From assembly GCF_018373095.1 (NCBI RefSeq), contig NZ_JAHAHT010000016.1, forward strand, positions 1 through 26,654: a stretch of 26,654 nucleotides of DNA. Direction: 5' to 3'. The position numbers were made by a program, and so were the translations under genes. Shown one piece after another: positions 1 through 7,021 of this stretch. Each line of letters opens with the position of its first letter. The first letter of the stretch is position 1. Source of the stretch: Haemophilus parahaemolyticus. Lineage in GTDB: Bacteria > Pseudomonadota > Gammaproteobacteria > Enterobacterales > Pasteurellaceae. The notes under the pieces were generated by a model. That model did no database searches. It was not told where the DNA came from and saw nothing but the letters and a program-made list of their open reading frames with translations.

Positions 1-33
1 TGAGCCACGTTCTTCAAAATTAAATAAAGACAT
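1..33 (-). CDS. 5' end of a PurR-controlled gene, possibly an NCS2/AzgA-type purine permease (partial)
   Basis: Only the first 11 codons are in the window (M-S-L-F-N-F-E-E-R-G-S), read leftwards off the edge. The start is supported by a GGAGGA Shine-Dalgarno about 4 nt upstream, a -35/-10 pair and a consensus PurR operator over the -35. The short N-terminus resembles the start of AzgA-type NCS2 hypoxanthine/adenine/guanine permeases, whose cytoplasmic N-terminus often has an F-x-F/L-x-x-x-G-(S/T) pattern just before the first membrane segment. Eleven residues cannot prove this; the PurR site is the stronger argument that the gene serves purine synthesis or uptake. In E. coli sspA follows rpsI, but this N-terminus does not look like SspA, and the gene has its own promoter. 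Confidence 0.55.
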   Translation of the reverse strand, partial: MSLFNFEERGS

Positions 34-63
34 ACGTCCTCCGAGTGGAAAAAATTAGGGCGA

Positions 64-92
64 ATTTTACAGAATCCACATAAAATAAGCAA
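64..92 (-). promoter_or_regulatory. Promoter of the left-edge gene
   Basis: On the minus strand a -35 TTGCTT (92-87), a 17-nt spacer and a -10 TAAAAT (69-64) precede the ATG at 33. The inferred start of transcription is near 57, giving a short leader of about 24 nt. The -35 lies inside the PurR palindrome, which is the geometry of simple repression. Confidence 0.6.
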
Positions 93-105
93 ACGTTTGC
101 TTATT
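84..105. promoter_or_regulatory. PurR operator (perfect palindrome)
   Basis: The core AAGCAAACGTTTGCTT (87-102) matches the PurR consensus ANGCAANCGNTTNCNT at every fixed position. It is extended by three more symmetric bases on each side, giving a 22-bp perfect palindrome. It covers the -35 of the leftward gene, so purine-loaded PurR should repress it. Family knowledge: PurR is a LacI-type repressor with hypoxanthine or guanine as corepressor. Confidence 0.85.
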
Positions 106-202
106 AAAAATAACTAATTCTTATTCATTTTTCATATGTTGTACAAGAATTCTTGCTGGAATATTATTTACTCTTATGTGATATTTATAATTATAGATAA
201 AC

Positions 203-228
203 AAAAAGGCAGGGAATTCCTGCCTTTT
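203..228 (-). terminator. Rho-independent terminator of rplM-rpsI
   Basis: A 10-bp stem, AAAAGGCAGG (204-213) with CCTGCCTTTT (219-228), has a 5-nt loop. On the minus strand it ends in a run of T and lies about 30 nt past the rpsI stop, so it ends the ribosomal protein operon. Confidence 0.85.
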
Positions 229-258
229 GCGATAATACTTTCGTATAGATACTCAAAA

Positions 259-654
259 TTAACGTTTTGAGTATTGTGGACGACGACGTGCTTTGTGTAA
301 GCCCACTTTTTTACGTTCAACGCGACGAGCGTCACGAGTAACGAAGCCAGCTGCACGAAGTGCTGGGCGTAAAGTTTCGTCGTATTCAATCAATGCACGT
401 GTGATACCGTGACGAATTGCACCTGCTTGACCAGAAATACCACCACCTTTTACAGTGATATATAAATCTAATTTGTCTAATAATTCAACTAATTCTAATG
501 GTTGACGTACGATCATACGTGAAGTTTCACGACCGAAGTATACGTCTAAAGAACGTTGGTTAATAGTAATGTTACCGCTGCCCGGTTTGATAAATACACG
601 AGCTGAAGAGCTTTTGCGGCGACCTGTGCCGTAGTTTTGATTTGCTGCTGTCAT
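259..654 (-). CDS. rpsI: 30S ribosomal protein S9
   Basis: A 131-residue protein of normal S9 length (about 130). It begins with the typical N-Y-G-T-G-R-R-K-S-S-S-A-R-V and ends with the conserved basic tail ending in Q-Y-S-K-R, the tail that reaches toward P-site tRNA in the 30S subunit. It lies 15 nt after the rplM stop on the same strand, preceded by a GGAG Shine-Dalgarno (minus strand, about 9 nt before the ATG), and followed by a terminator. Co-transcription with rplM is the usual bacterial arrangement. Nothing is unusual about it. Confidence 0.98.
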   Translation of the reverse strand: MTAANQNYGTGRRKSSSARVFIKPGSGNITINQRSLDVYFGRETSRMIVRQPLELVELLDKLDLYITVKGGGISGQAGAIRHGITRALIEYDETLRPALRAAGFVTRDARRVERKKVGLHKARRRPQYSKR

Positions 655-669
655 TTTGATGCTCCGTGA

Positions 670-1098
670 TTAGATGTCTAAAACTTGTGGTTGTTGTGCA
701 GCGTGGTTATGTTCGTTACCTGCGTAAACTTTTAATTTACGGAACATTTCACGGCCTAAAGGACCTTTTGGTAACATACCTTTTACTGCGATCTCGATCA
801 CTGCTTCTGGACGACGTGCAATCATTTCTTTGAAGGTTGCATCTTTGATACCACCTACATAGCCAGTGTGCCAGTAGTAGATTTTGTCAGTTTCTTTTTT
901 ACCTGTTACAGCTACTTTCTCAGCGTTGATAACGATGATGTAATCACCTGTGTCAACGTGTGGAGTATATTCAGCCTTGTGTTTACCACGTAAACGGCGT
1001 GCTAATTCAGTAGCTAAACGACCTAAAGTTTTATCTGTCGCATCTACTACATACCAGTCACGTTTTACTGTTTCTGGTTTTGCTACAAAAGTTTTCAT
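670..1098 (-). CDS. rplM: 50S ribosomal protein L13
   Basis: 142 residues, the standard L13 length. The N-terminus (M-K-T-F-V-A-K-P) and internal segments D-A-T-D-K-T-L-G-R-L-A-T-E and V-K-G-M-L-P-K-G-P-L-G-R are diagnostic of L13, an early-assembly protein of the large subunit. It is the first gene of the rplM-rpsI operon. The ATG has only a weak Shine-Dalgarno (GGTATT some 10 nt upstream), which fits translation governed by the structured leader. In E. coli L13 is known to repress its own operon by binding the rplM leader. Confidence 0.98.
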   Translation of the reverse strand: MKTFVAKPETVKRDWYVVDATDKTLGRLATELARRLRGKHKAEYTPHVDTGDYIIVINAEKVAVTGKKETDKIYYWHTGYVGGIKDATFKEMIARRPEAVIEIAVKGMLPKGPLGREMFRKLKVYAGNEHNHAAQQPQVLDI

Positions 1099-1235
1099 TA
1101 ATTAAATACCAAAATTTAAAGTTTAAACCCAATATCCTTGCAGATATTACCTATTAATTTTTCGGCTAAATCCGACCCCTTCGAGTCTTATTTAGACCAA
1201 CTTGTTTGGCGGGAAAGACCAAACAAAAACAGGGT
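1099..1235 (-). promoter_or_regulatory. rplM 5' leader, probable L13 autoregulatory region
   Basis: About 137 nt separate the inferred transcription start (near 1235) from the rplM ATG. On the minus strand it can form one hairpin from 1224-1204 (6-bp stem GTTTGG/CCAAAC with a 9-nt loop) and a second from 1198-1164 (GGTCTAAAT with ATTTAGCC, one bulge). Leaders of gammaproteobacterial rplM mRNAs are known targets of L13 feedback. I infer the same role here from position and structure, not from a matched consensus. Confidence 0.5.
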
Positions 1236-1241
1236 TTTAAT

Positions 1242-1247
1242 ATTATA
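1242..1247 (-). promoter_or_regulatory. -10 element of the rplM-rpsI promoter
   Basis: A perfect TATAAT on the minus strand (1247-1242). The -35 region 17-18 nt upstream is poor (AGATTT or TAGATT). Position relative to the hairpin leader fits a strong ribosomal protein promoter helped by an AT-rich upstream region. Confidence 0.55.
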
Positions 1248-1334
1248 CAGATTTTTTGCTAAAAATCTAATACTTTCGCCACTTTTTTGCATTTGGTCAA
1301 TATAACTAAATTTTTGACTACTTGTTACTTAAAA

Positions 1335-1360
1335 GAACCCCAGACAAAGCTGGGGTTTTT
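1335..1360. terminator. Terminator between the lysine transporter and rplM
   Basis: ACCCCAG and CTGGGGT enclose a 6-nt loop, with T runs on both sides (TTTTT on plus, TTCTTTT on minus). The transporter gene ends at 1365 on the minus strand, so the minus direction is the functional one. Confidence 0.8.
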
Positions 1361-1364
1361 CTAT

Positions 1365-2909
1365 TTACTCTTTTTCTGCCTTTTTCGCTTTGAACAACAT
1401 AATCAATACTAACATTGTAATACCTGCTGTAATAAAGCCAAGTAAACCTGATTCCGTAAAACCTACAACTAAGTAACCAACCACTGATGCTACCGCTACT
1501 AATAGTGCATAAGGCAATTGTGAAAGCACGTGATCCATATGGTTACATTGGGCACCTGTTGAAGAAAGGATTGTTGTATCTGACACTGGCGAGCAGTGGT
1601 CACCACATACAGCTCCTGCCATTACAGCAGATAAACAAGGTATGATTAAAGTAGGATCTGAGTGAACAGCCATAGATGCCCCAATTGGAAGCATAATGCC
1701 AAAGGTTCCCCAACTTGTACCTGTTGAGAATGCCATTGCTGCCGCTAATACGAATAAAATAGTAGGTAATAATGCAGGAGAAATATTGCCAGCGACTAAG
1801 CTTGAAAGATATTTACCTGTTTGCATATCACTTACAACACCATTGATTGTCCAAGCGAAGAAAAGAATTAAAATCGCACCAGACATGATTTTTATACCTG
1901 CACCATAAGCTTTTATATAATCACCCACAGAAATATGACGACGAACTAATAAGCAAAGTGTTAATACGATAATACTTGCAACACCACCAGTGACTAATGA
2001 TATCCCAACGGTAGTATTTTCAAATGCACCTAAAAGAGTAAAAGGATTACCCGCTTCTGCCAGTGCATCACCACCTGTTTTAATCATCATCGTTACTGTG
2101 CCAATAATTAGCGCTAAGATTGGAAGTACTAAATCGCGTACCCCCGCTTCTAAAGAGCCTTGTTGTTCAGAAGATTTCTCTTCTTGGCTCATGGCATTAC
2201 GCTCAAAACGAGCCATAGATCCAATATCAAAGGAGAAATATGCAACAAAAAATACCATTAAAATCGAGAAAATTGCATAGAAGTTCATTGCACTCATTGT
2301 AACAAACGCACCTAATGGTGTGTAACCTACGATAGAATGTGTCGCCAATAATCCTGCGATGAGCGTGATAATGTAAGCCCCCCAGCTCGAAATAGGCATT
2401 AACACGCACATTGGTGCGGCAGTTGAGTCTAAAATATAAGCAAGTTTTGCACGCGATACTTTGAATTTATCCGTTACAGGACGAGCAATAGCACCCACTG
2501 CAAGACTATGGAAATAGTCATCAATAAAAGTAACAAAAACTAAGCAAGCCGCCATTAATTTGGCACCACGTCTACCTTTAACTTTCTCTTGAGCCCAATT
2601 TTCAAAAGCTTGGTTTGCTCCTGAAACGCTTAATAAAGAAGTTAAAATGCCTAATAATACTAAAAATAAAATAATATTGATGTTGTTACTATTAAACCCC
2701 TCTTCGCTACCTTTATAAAGCAAAGAAACTACACTATTTTTTAAATATAAAACGGCATCAAGCACATTTCCGCCAGCTAACATTAATGTACCAACAATAA
2801 TACCCAAACTTAATGAAATTAACACACGTCTAGTTACAATCGCAAGCAGAAGTGCAATTAACGCTGGCACAACAGACCAAAGCGATGATGAATAATCAAC
2901 AAGATTCAT
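1365..2909 (-). CDS. NhaC-family transporter, probable lysine transporter under a lysine riboswitch
   Basis: 514 residues with roughly a dozen hydrophobic segments. It belongs to the NhaC Na+/H+ antiporter family: the N-terminal W-S-V-V-P-A-L segment, the F-I-D-D-Y-F-H-S-L loop (near residue 129), the A-P-x-x-x-L-M-P-x-S-S-W-G motif (near 165) and the G-D-H-C-S-P-V-S-D-T-T motif (near 435) are all seen. Homologues are often labelled Na+/H+ antiporters, but the 5' leader here carries a clear lysine aptamer. NhaC-like genes with lysine riboswitches were proposed as lysine transporters ('LysW') in comparative work on gammaproteobacteria. The likely role is therefore Na+- or H+-coupled lysine transport across the inner membrane; direction is not shown by the sequence. 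The Shine-Dalgarno AGAGG is only 4 nt from the ATG. The gene is monocistronic between its own riboswitch and terminator. Confidence 0.85.
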   Translation of the reverse strand: MNLVDYSSSLWSVVPALIALLLAIVTRRVLISLSLGIIVGTLMLAGGNVLDAVLYLKNSVVSLLYKGSEEGFNSNNINIILFLVLLGILTSLLSVSGANQAFENWAQEKVKGRRGAKLMAACLVFVTFIDDYFHSLAVGAIARPVTDKFKVSRAKLAYILDSTAAPMCVLMPISSWGAYIITLIAGLLATHSIVGYTPLGAFVTMSAMNFYAIFSILMVFFVAYFSFDIGSMARFERNAMSQEEKSSEQQGSLEAGVRDLVLPILALIIGTVTMMIKTGGDALAEAGNPFTLLGAFENTTVGISLVTGGVASIIVLTLCLLVRRHISVGDYIKAYGAGIKIMSGAILILFFAWTINGVVSDMQTGKYLSSLVAGNISPALLPTILFVLAAAMAFSTGTSWGTFGIMLPIGASMAVHSDPTLIIPCLSAVMAGAVCGDHCSPVSDTTILSSTGAQCNHMDHVLSQLPYALLVAVASVVGYLVVGFTESGLLGFITAGITMLVLIMLFKAKKAEKE

Positions 2910-3008
2910 AAAACCTCTAATTTATTAAAAAATATTTTTATAATGTCATTGAATCTACTGAATGTATTTACTCAGGAAGGCAAATAATAAAGGAAGGATA
3001 AAAGGAAG

Positions 3009-3210
3009 AATCCTCACCTAACTTACAGTAGCACTCCGCAGTGATACAAGGAATATCAAAACTGCGACAGTGTCGTCCCTTTCGGCAACGACCCCAACCA
3101 ACTAAGATGACGCTTAATTGATTTCGGCAAATACGCCTTTCATTTTTCCTCATCGTTTTCCACTCAGAAAAAGTACTTATCGTATTTGCAACCTCTACAA
3201 TCGTAGGATT
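3009..3210 (-). ncRNA. Lysine riboswitch (L-box)
   Basis: Read on the minus strand, the segment has the conserved core of lysine aptamers in order: TAGAGGTTGC (from 3197), AAGTA, GATGAGG, GAAAGGCGTATTTGCCGAAAT, the arm TTGGGGTCGTTGCCGAAAGG, then CACTGTCGCAGT, and finally GGAGTGCTACTGT before the closing strand. AATCCT (3210-3205) pairs with AGGATT (3014-3009) as the closing P1 helix. The short reading frame at 2968-3153 lies inside this RNA and is not a gene. About 100 nt of leader follows before the transporter ATG. No GC-rich terminator is visible there, which favours control of translation. Confidence 0.9.
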
Positions 3211-3369
3211 GGTTAAGATTACCTGAAATAGAGGTATTAAACAAGCGATTTTTTCGGAGTTTTAATGTGATTTAAAAATCTTTTAAATTTAAATTATTTA
3301 CCTTAAAAATATATTCGGGTAATATATCATCCACTTTCAAGTTATATAATATTTTTATAGGAGCTTATA

Positions 3370-3765
3370 ATGTCTAATGTATTAAAAACCTTATCTAACA
3401 TCCGTAGTTTACGTGCTCTTGCTCGTGAAACATCATTAGAACAATTAGAAATTTTATTAGATAAATTAACGATCGTTATAGAAGAAAAACGTGAAGAGAT
3501 CAAAGTTGAGAAATTAGAACAAGCTAAACGTTTAGAGAATTTAAACAAATATAAAGAAATGTTAGCTAAAGATGGTATTTCTCCTGATGAGCTTGCATTA
3601 TTACTAGGGCATTCAGCACCTGAAAAAAAAGTACGTAAACCTATTGAGCCTCGCCCAGCTAAATATAAATTCGTGGACGTAAATGGAAATGAAAAAACTT
3701 GGACGGGCCAAGGGCGTACGCCTCGTGAATTAGTAGGAAAAAATCTAGCAGATTTTGAAATCTAA
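3370..3765 (+). CDS. hns: H-NS family nucleoid-structuring DNA-binding protein
   Basis: 131 residues (E. coli H-NS has 137). Residues 1-65 form the Leu/Glu/Lys-rich coiled-coil oligomerisation region with the family pattern L-x-x-L-x-x-I-R-x-L-R-A-x-A-R. A linker follows, and the C-terminal DNA-binding domain has the W-T-G-Q-G-R-T-P signature (near residue 114), the AT-hook-like loop that reads the minor groove of AT-rich DNA. Expected role: global silencing of AT-rich and horizontally acquired genes. The Shine-Dalgarno AGGAG lies 6-7 nt before the ATG. It is transcribed alone, divergently from the lysine transporter, and ends in a strong terminator. Confidence 0.95.
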   Translation: MSNVLKTLSNIRSLRALARETSLEQLEILLDKLTIVIEEKREEIKVEKLEQAKRLENLNKYKEMLAKDGISPDELALLLGHSAPEKKVRKPIEPRPAKYKFVDVNGNEKTWTGQGRTPRELVGKNLADFEI

Positions 3766-3839
3766 TTTAACTTCATAAAAGTTAAGTAATATCATATGCT
3801 AAATAATTAAATAGTATTACTAAATTTAAATATTTATAG

Positions 3840-3872
3840 TCTCCATTGAACTTAAGTTCAATGGAGATTTTT
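3840..3872 (+). terminator. hns terminator
   Basis: A perfect 12-bp stem, TCTCCATTGAAC (3840-3851) with GTTCAATGGAGA (3856-3867), has a TTAA loop and is followed by TTTTTC. Confidence 0.92.
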
Positions 3873-3905
3873 CTATTTATATAGACGTCTTTATTTTTGA
3901 TTGGT

Positions 3906-3934
3906 TTTTTAAATTGACTAACTTAGTATATAAT
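3906..3934 (+). promoter_or_regulatory. Probable der promoter
   Basis: A perfect -10 TATAAT (3929-3934) lies 50 nt before the der ATG. The -35 at 17-nt spacing is weak (TTTTTA, 3906-3911), in an AT-rich stretch. The call rests on the -10 and on its position after the hns terminator. Confidence 0.5.
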
Positions 3935-3983
3935 ACACAAATTTTGCAATGTACGAAGGCTGAATTTTAAAAGGATCGAGAAA

Positions 3984-5513
3984 ATGACTCCAGTTGTTGC
4001 TCTTGTAGGCAGACCGAATGTGGGTAAATCCACGCTCTTTAACCGCTTAACTCGCACGCGTGATGCGTTGGTGGCGGATTTTCCAGGTTTAACCCGTGAC
4101 CGTAAATATGGTCACGCTAATATCGCAGGCTATGATTTTATCGTAATTGACACAGGCGGTATTGATGGCACTGAGGAAGGTGTTGAAGAAAAAATGGCGG
4201 AACAATCCCTTTTAGCCATTGAAGAAGCTGATGTAGTCCTTTTCTTGGTAGATGCACGTGCAGGGCTTCTGCCAGCAGATGTAGGCATTGCACAATACCT
4301 ACGACAACGTGAAAAAACGACTGTTTTAGTAGCAAACAAAACGGATGGTATTGATGCTGATTCACACTGTGCAGAATTCTATCAATTAGGCTTAGGCGAA
4401 GTAGAACAGATTGCTGCAGCACAAGGTCGTGGCGTTACGCAGTTGATCGAGCAAGTTTTAGCACCATTAGGTGAGCAATTAAATGCGGATAAAGCGGTCG
4501 AAAATGGTGAAGAATTTGCAGAAGAAGAGGAAACCTCGCAAGACGAATGGGATCACGATTTCGATGTGGATAATGAAGAAGATGCGGCATTATTAGACCA
4601 AGCATTGGAAGAAGAAATCGAAGAACGTATTGAAGATAAAAATATTAAAATTGCGATCATTGGGCGTCCGAATGTTGGCAAATCAACGCTAACCAACCGT
4701 ATTCTCGGCGAAGAGCGTGTGGTGGTTTATGATATGCCAGGCACAACCCGCGACTCCATTTATATTCCGATGGAACGCGATGGTCAGCAATATACCATTA
4801 TCGACACTGCGGGGGTGCGCAAACGTGGCAAGGTGAATTTAGCGGTAGAGAAATTCTCAGTAATCAAAACCTTGCAAGCGATCCAGGATGCGAATGTGGT
4901 GCTATTAACCATTGATGCTCGTGAAGGGATTTCCGACCAAGATTTATCGCTTTTGGGCTTTATTTTGAATGCAGGACGTTCGCTTGTCATTGTAGTAAAT
5001 AAATGGGACGGTTTATCACAGGATATTAAAGATCAAGTGAAATCAGAGCTTGATCGCCGTTTAGATTTTATCGACTTCGCTCGTGTGCATTTTATTTCCG
5101 CATTACACGGTTCTGGCGTGGGTAACTTGTTCGATTCAGTGAAAGAAGCTTATGCCTGTGCAACACAAAAAACATCGACCTCTATGCTTACCCGCATTTT
5201 GCGTATGGCAGCAGATGAGCATCAACCGCCACTTGTGAATGGTCGTCGTGTGAAATTGAAATATGCCCACCCAGGTGGTTACAACCCGCCGATTATCGTG
5301 ATTCACGGTAACCAAGTGGAAAAATTGGCGGATTCATACAAACGTTACTTATCAAACTATTTCCGTAAAAGCTTGAAAATTATTGGTAGCCCAATTCGCA
5401 TTCAATTCCAAGAAGGGAATAACCCGTTTGCGGGCAAACGTAATAAGCTCACTCCAAGCCAGTTGCGTAAACGTAAACGTTTGATGAAGTTTATTAAGAA
5501 ATCAAAAAGATAA
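3984..5513 (+). CDS. der: Ribosome-assembly GTPase Der (EngA)
   Basis: 509 residues with two tandem GTPase domains. Each has the P-loop G-R-P-N-V-G-K-S-T (residues 9-17 and 227-235), a D-T-G-G or D-T-A-G switch II motif and an N-K-x-D motif (N-K-T-D; N-K-W-D). A C-terminal KH-like domain ends in a very basic tail (K-R-K-R-L-M-K-F-I-K-K-S-K-R). The linker between the G domains is long and strongly acidic (about residues 175-220), which makes the protein longer than the 490-residue E. coli form. Der is essential for maturation of the 50S subunit. The Shine-Dalgarno is AAGGA 8 nt upstream. hldE follows after 11 nt, probably on the same transcript. Confidence 0.98.
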   Translation: MTPVVALVGRPNVGKSTLFNRLTRTRDALVADFPGLTRDRKYGHANIAGYDFIVIDTGGIDGTEEGVEEKMAEQSLLAIEEADVVLFLVDARAGLLPADVGIAQYLRQREKTTVLVANKTDGIDADSHCAEFYQLGLGEVEQIAAAQGRGVTQLIEQVLAPLGEQLNADKAVENGEEFAEEEETSQDEWDHDFDVDNEEDAALLDQALEEEIEERIEDKNIKIAIIGRPNVGKSTLTNRILGEERVVVYDMPGTTRDSIYIPMERDGQQYTIIDTAGVRKRGKVNLAVEKFSVIKTLQAIQDANVVLLTIDAREGISDQDLSLLGFILNAGRSLVIVVNKWDGLSQDIKDQVKSELDRRLDFIDFARVHFISALHGSGVGNLFDSVKEAYACATQKTSTSMLTRILRMAADEHQPPLVNGRRVKLKYAHPGGYNPPIIVIHGNQVEKLADSYKRYLSNYFRKSLKIIGSPIRIQFQEGNNPFAGKRNKLTPSQLRKRKRLMKFIKKSKR

Positions 5514-5524
5514 GAGAAAACATT

Positions 5525-6955
5525 ATGATGATGCAATACTCTCCAAAATTTAATCAAGCCAAAGTATTGGTGTTAGGCGATGTGATGCTCGATCGCTACT
5601 GGTTTGGGGCGACCAACCGTATTTCGCCAGAAGCTCCTGTGCCAGTGGTAAAAGTGCAAGATATTGAAGAGCGTGCGGGCGGGGCTGCAAACGTGGCGAT
5701 GAACATTGCTAGCCTTAATGTGCCTGTGGCTTTGCACGGTTTGATTGGGCGAGATGATGCGGGTAATGCGTTGGATAAATTGCTCAACTCGCACAACATT
5801 GAGAACCATTGTTTGGCGGTGCAAACTCACCCAACCATTACCAAATTGCGTATTCTCTCTCGCCATCAGCAACTGTTACGTTTAGATTTTGAAGAGGGCT
5901 TTCATAATGTCGATAGCCAACCACTTCTTGCAAAACTATCTCAAGAAATCACCGCTTACGGGGCGTTGATTTTATCAGATTACGGCAAAGGCACGCTGGA
6001 AAGCGTACAACAGATGATTCAAATCGCACGTAAAGCGAACGTGCCTGTGTTAATCGACCCGAAAGGCACAGATTTTGAACGCTACCGTGGGGCAACTTTG
6101 CTCACGCCAAATATGTCTGAATTTGAAGCTGTGGTTGGGCATTGCAAAGACGATAAGGACATCGTGGCAAAAGGCTTAAAAATGATCGCCGACTTTGATT
6201 TGTCAGCGTTATTAGTCACTCGTTCTGAAAAAGGAATGACCCTGCTTCGTCCAAATCAAGCCCCTTATCACTTACCGACCCAAGCGAAAGAAGTATATGA
6301 TGTGACGGGTGCAGGCGATACGGTAATCAGCGTGTTGGCAACAGCGATTGCTGATGGTCGCCCTTATGAAGAAGCGTGCTATTTAGCCAATGCCGCAGCA
6401 GGCGTGGTTGTGGGTAAACTAGGCACTTCAACCATTACGCCAGTGGAATTAGAAAATGCAATTCACCAACGTGCAATGACGGGTTTTGGTGTGGTCTCTG
6501 AAGCTGAGTTGAAAGAGATCGTGCATGATGCCAAAAACCGTAGCGAGAAAATTGTGATGACCAACGGTTGTTTTGATATTCTTCACCCAGGACACGTTTC
6601 TTACTTAGAAAATGCACGAAAACTTGGTGATCGTTTAATCGTTGCAGTAAATACGGATGAATCAGTGAAACGTTTAAAAGGTGAAGCCCGTCCAATTAAT
6701 AATTTAGCTGCTCGAATGGCTGTACTTGCTGGCTTGGCTTCAGTGGATTGGGTAGTACCGTTTGATGAAGATACGCCTCAACGCTTGATCGGCGAAATTT
6801 TGCCAGATTTGTTGGTGAAAGGTGGCGATTACAAACCTGAAGAGATCGCAGGCAGCCAAGAAGTCTGGGCAAATGGCGGTGAAGTACAAGTATTGAACTT
6901 TGAGAATGGTTGTTCTACCACCAATGTGATTAAGAAAATTCAATCTTTGGTATAG
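5525..6955 (+). CDS. hldE: Bifunctional heptose-7-phosphate kinase / heptose-1-phosphate adenylyltransferase
   Basis: 476 residues, the usual fused HldE form. The N-terminal PfkB/ribokinase domain carries G-G-A-A-N-V-A-M (near 52-59) and the G-A-G-D anion-hole and catalytic Asp motif (262-265). The C-terminal nucleotidyltransferase domain carries T-N-G-C-F-D-I-L-H-P-G-H with the HxGH motif at 354-357. The enzyme makes ADP-D-glycero-D-manno-heptose for the inner core of lipopolysaccharide or lipooligosaccharide. Three ATG codons in a row (5525, 5528, 5531) leave the exact start open by two residues. It sits 11 nt after der. Confidence 0.97.
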   Translation: MMMQYSPKFNQAKVLVLGDVMLDRYWFGATNRISPEAPVPVVKVQDIEERAGGAANVAMNIASLNVPVALHGLIGRDDAGNALDKLLNSHNIENHCLAVQTHPTITKLRILSRHQQLLRLDFEEGFHNVDSQPLLAKLSQEITAYGALILSDYGKGTLESVQQMIQIARKANVPVLIDPKGTDFERYRGATLLTPNMSEFEAVVGHCKDDKDIVAKGLKMIADFDLSALLVTRSEKGMTLLRPNQAPYHLPTQAKEVYDVTGAGDTVISVLATAIADGRPYEEACYLANAAAGVVVGKLGTSTITPVELENAIHQRAMTGFGVVSEAELKEIVHDAKNRSEKIVMTNGCFDILHPGHVSYLENARKLGDRLIVAVNTDESVKRLKGEARPINNLAARMAVLAGLASVDWVVPFDEDTPQRLIGEILPDLLVKGGDYKPEEIAGSQEVWANGGEVQVLNFENGCSTTNVIKKIQSLV

Positions 6956-7021
6956 TTGAACCTTTTGTGTTTAATTTGCTCTAAGATCCCATTATTTAAT
7001 GATTATTATAGGGAACATAAA

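Noticed and set aside
2968..3153. Short minus-strand reading frame of 61 codons upstream of the NhaC-like gene
   Set aside because: It lies inside the lysine riboswitch and its leader; the RNA match is far stronger than any protein evidence.
4130..4422. Antisense reading frames over der (and similar ones over hldE, moeA, comEC and gdhA)
   Set aside because: They overlap well-supported conserved genes, have no ribosome binding sites, and their translations show no recognisable family.
6956..7021. Upstream extension of surA from a TTG codon
   Set aside because: It would put 22 residues before the signal peptide. The ATG at 7022 has a Shine-Dalgarno and gives a normal signal sequence.
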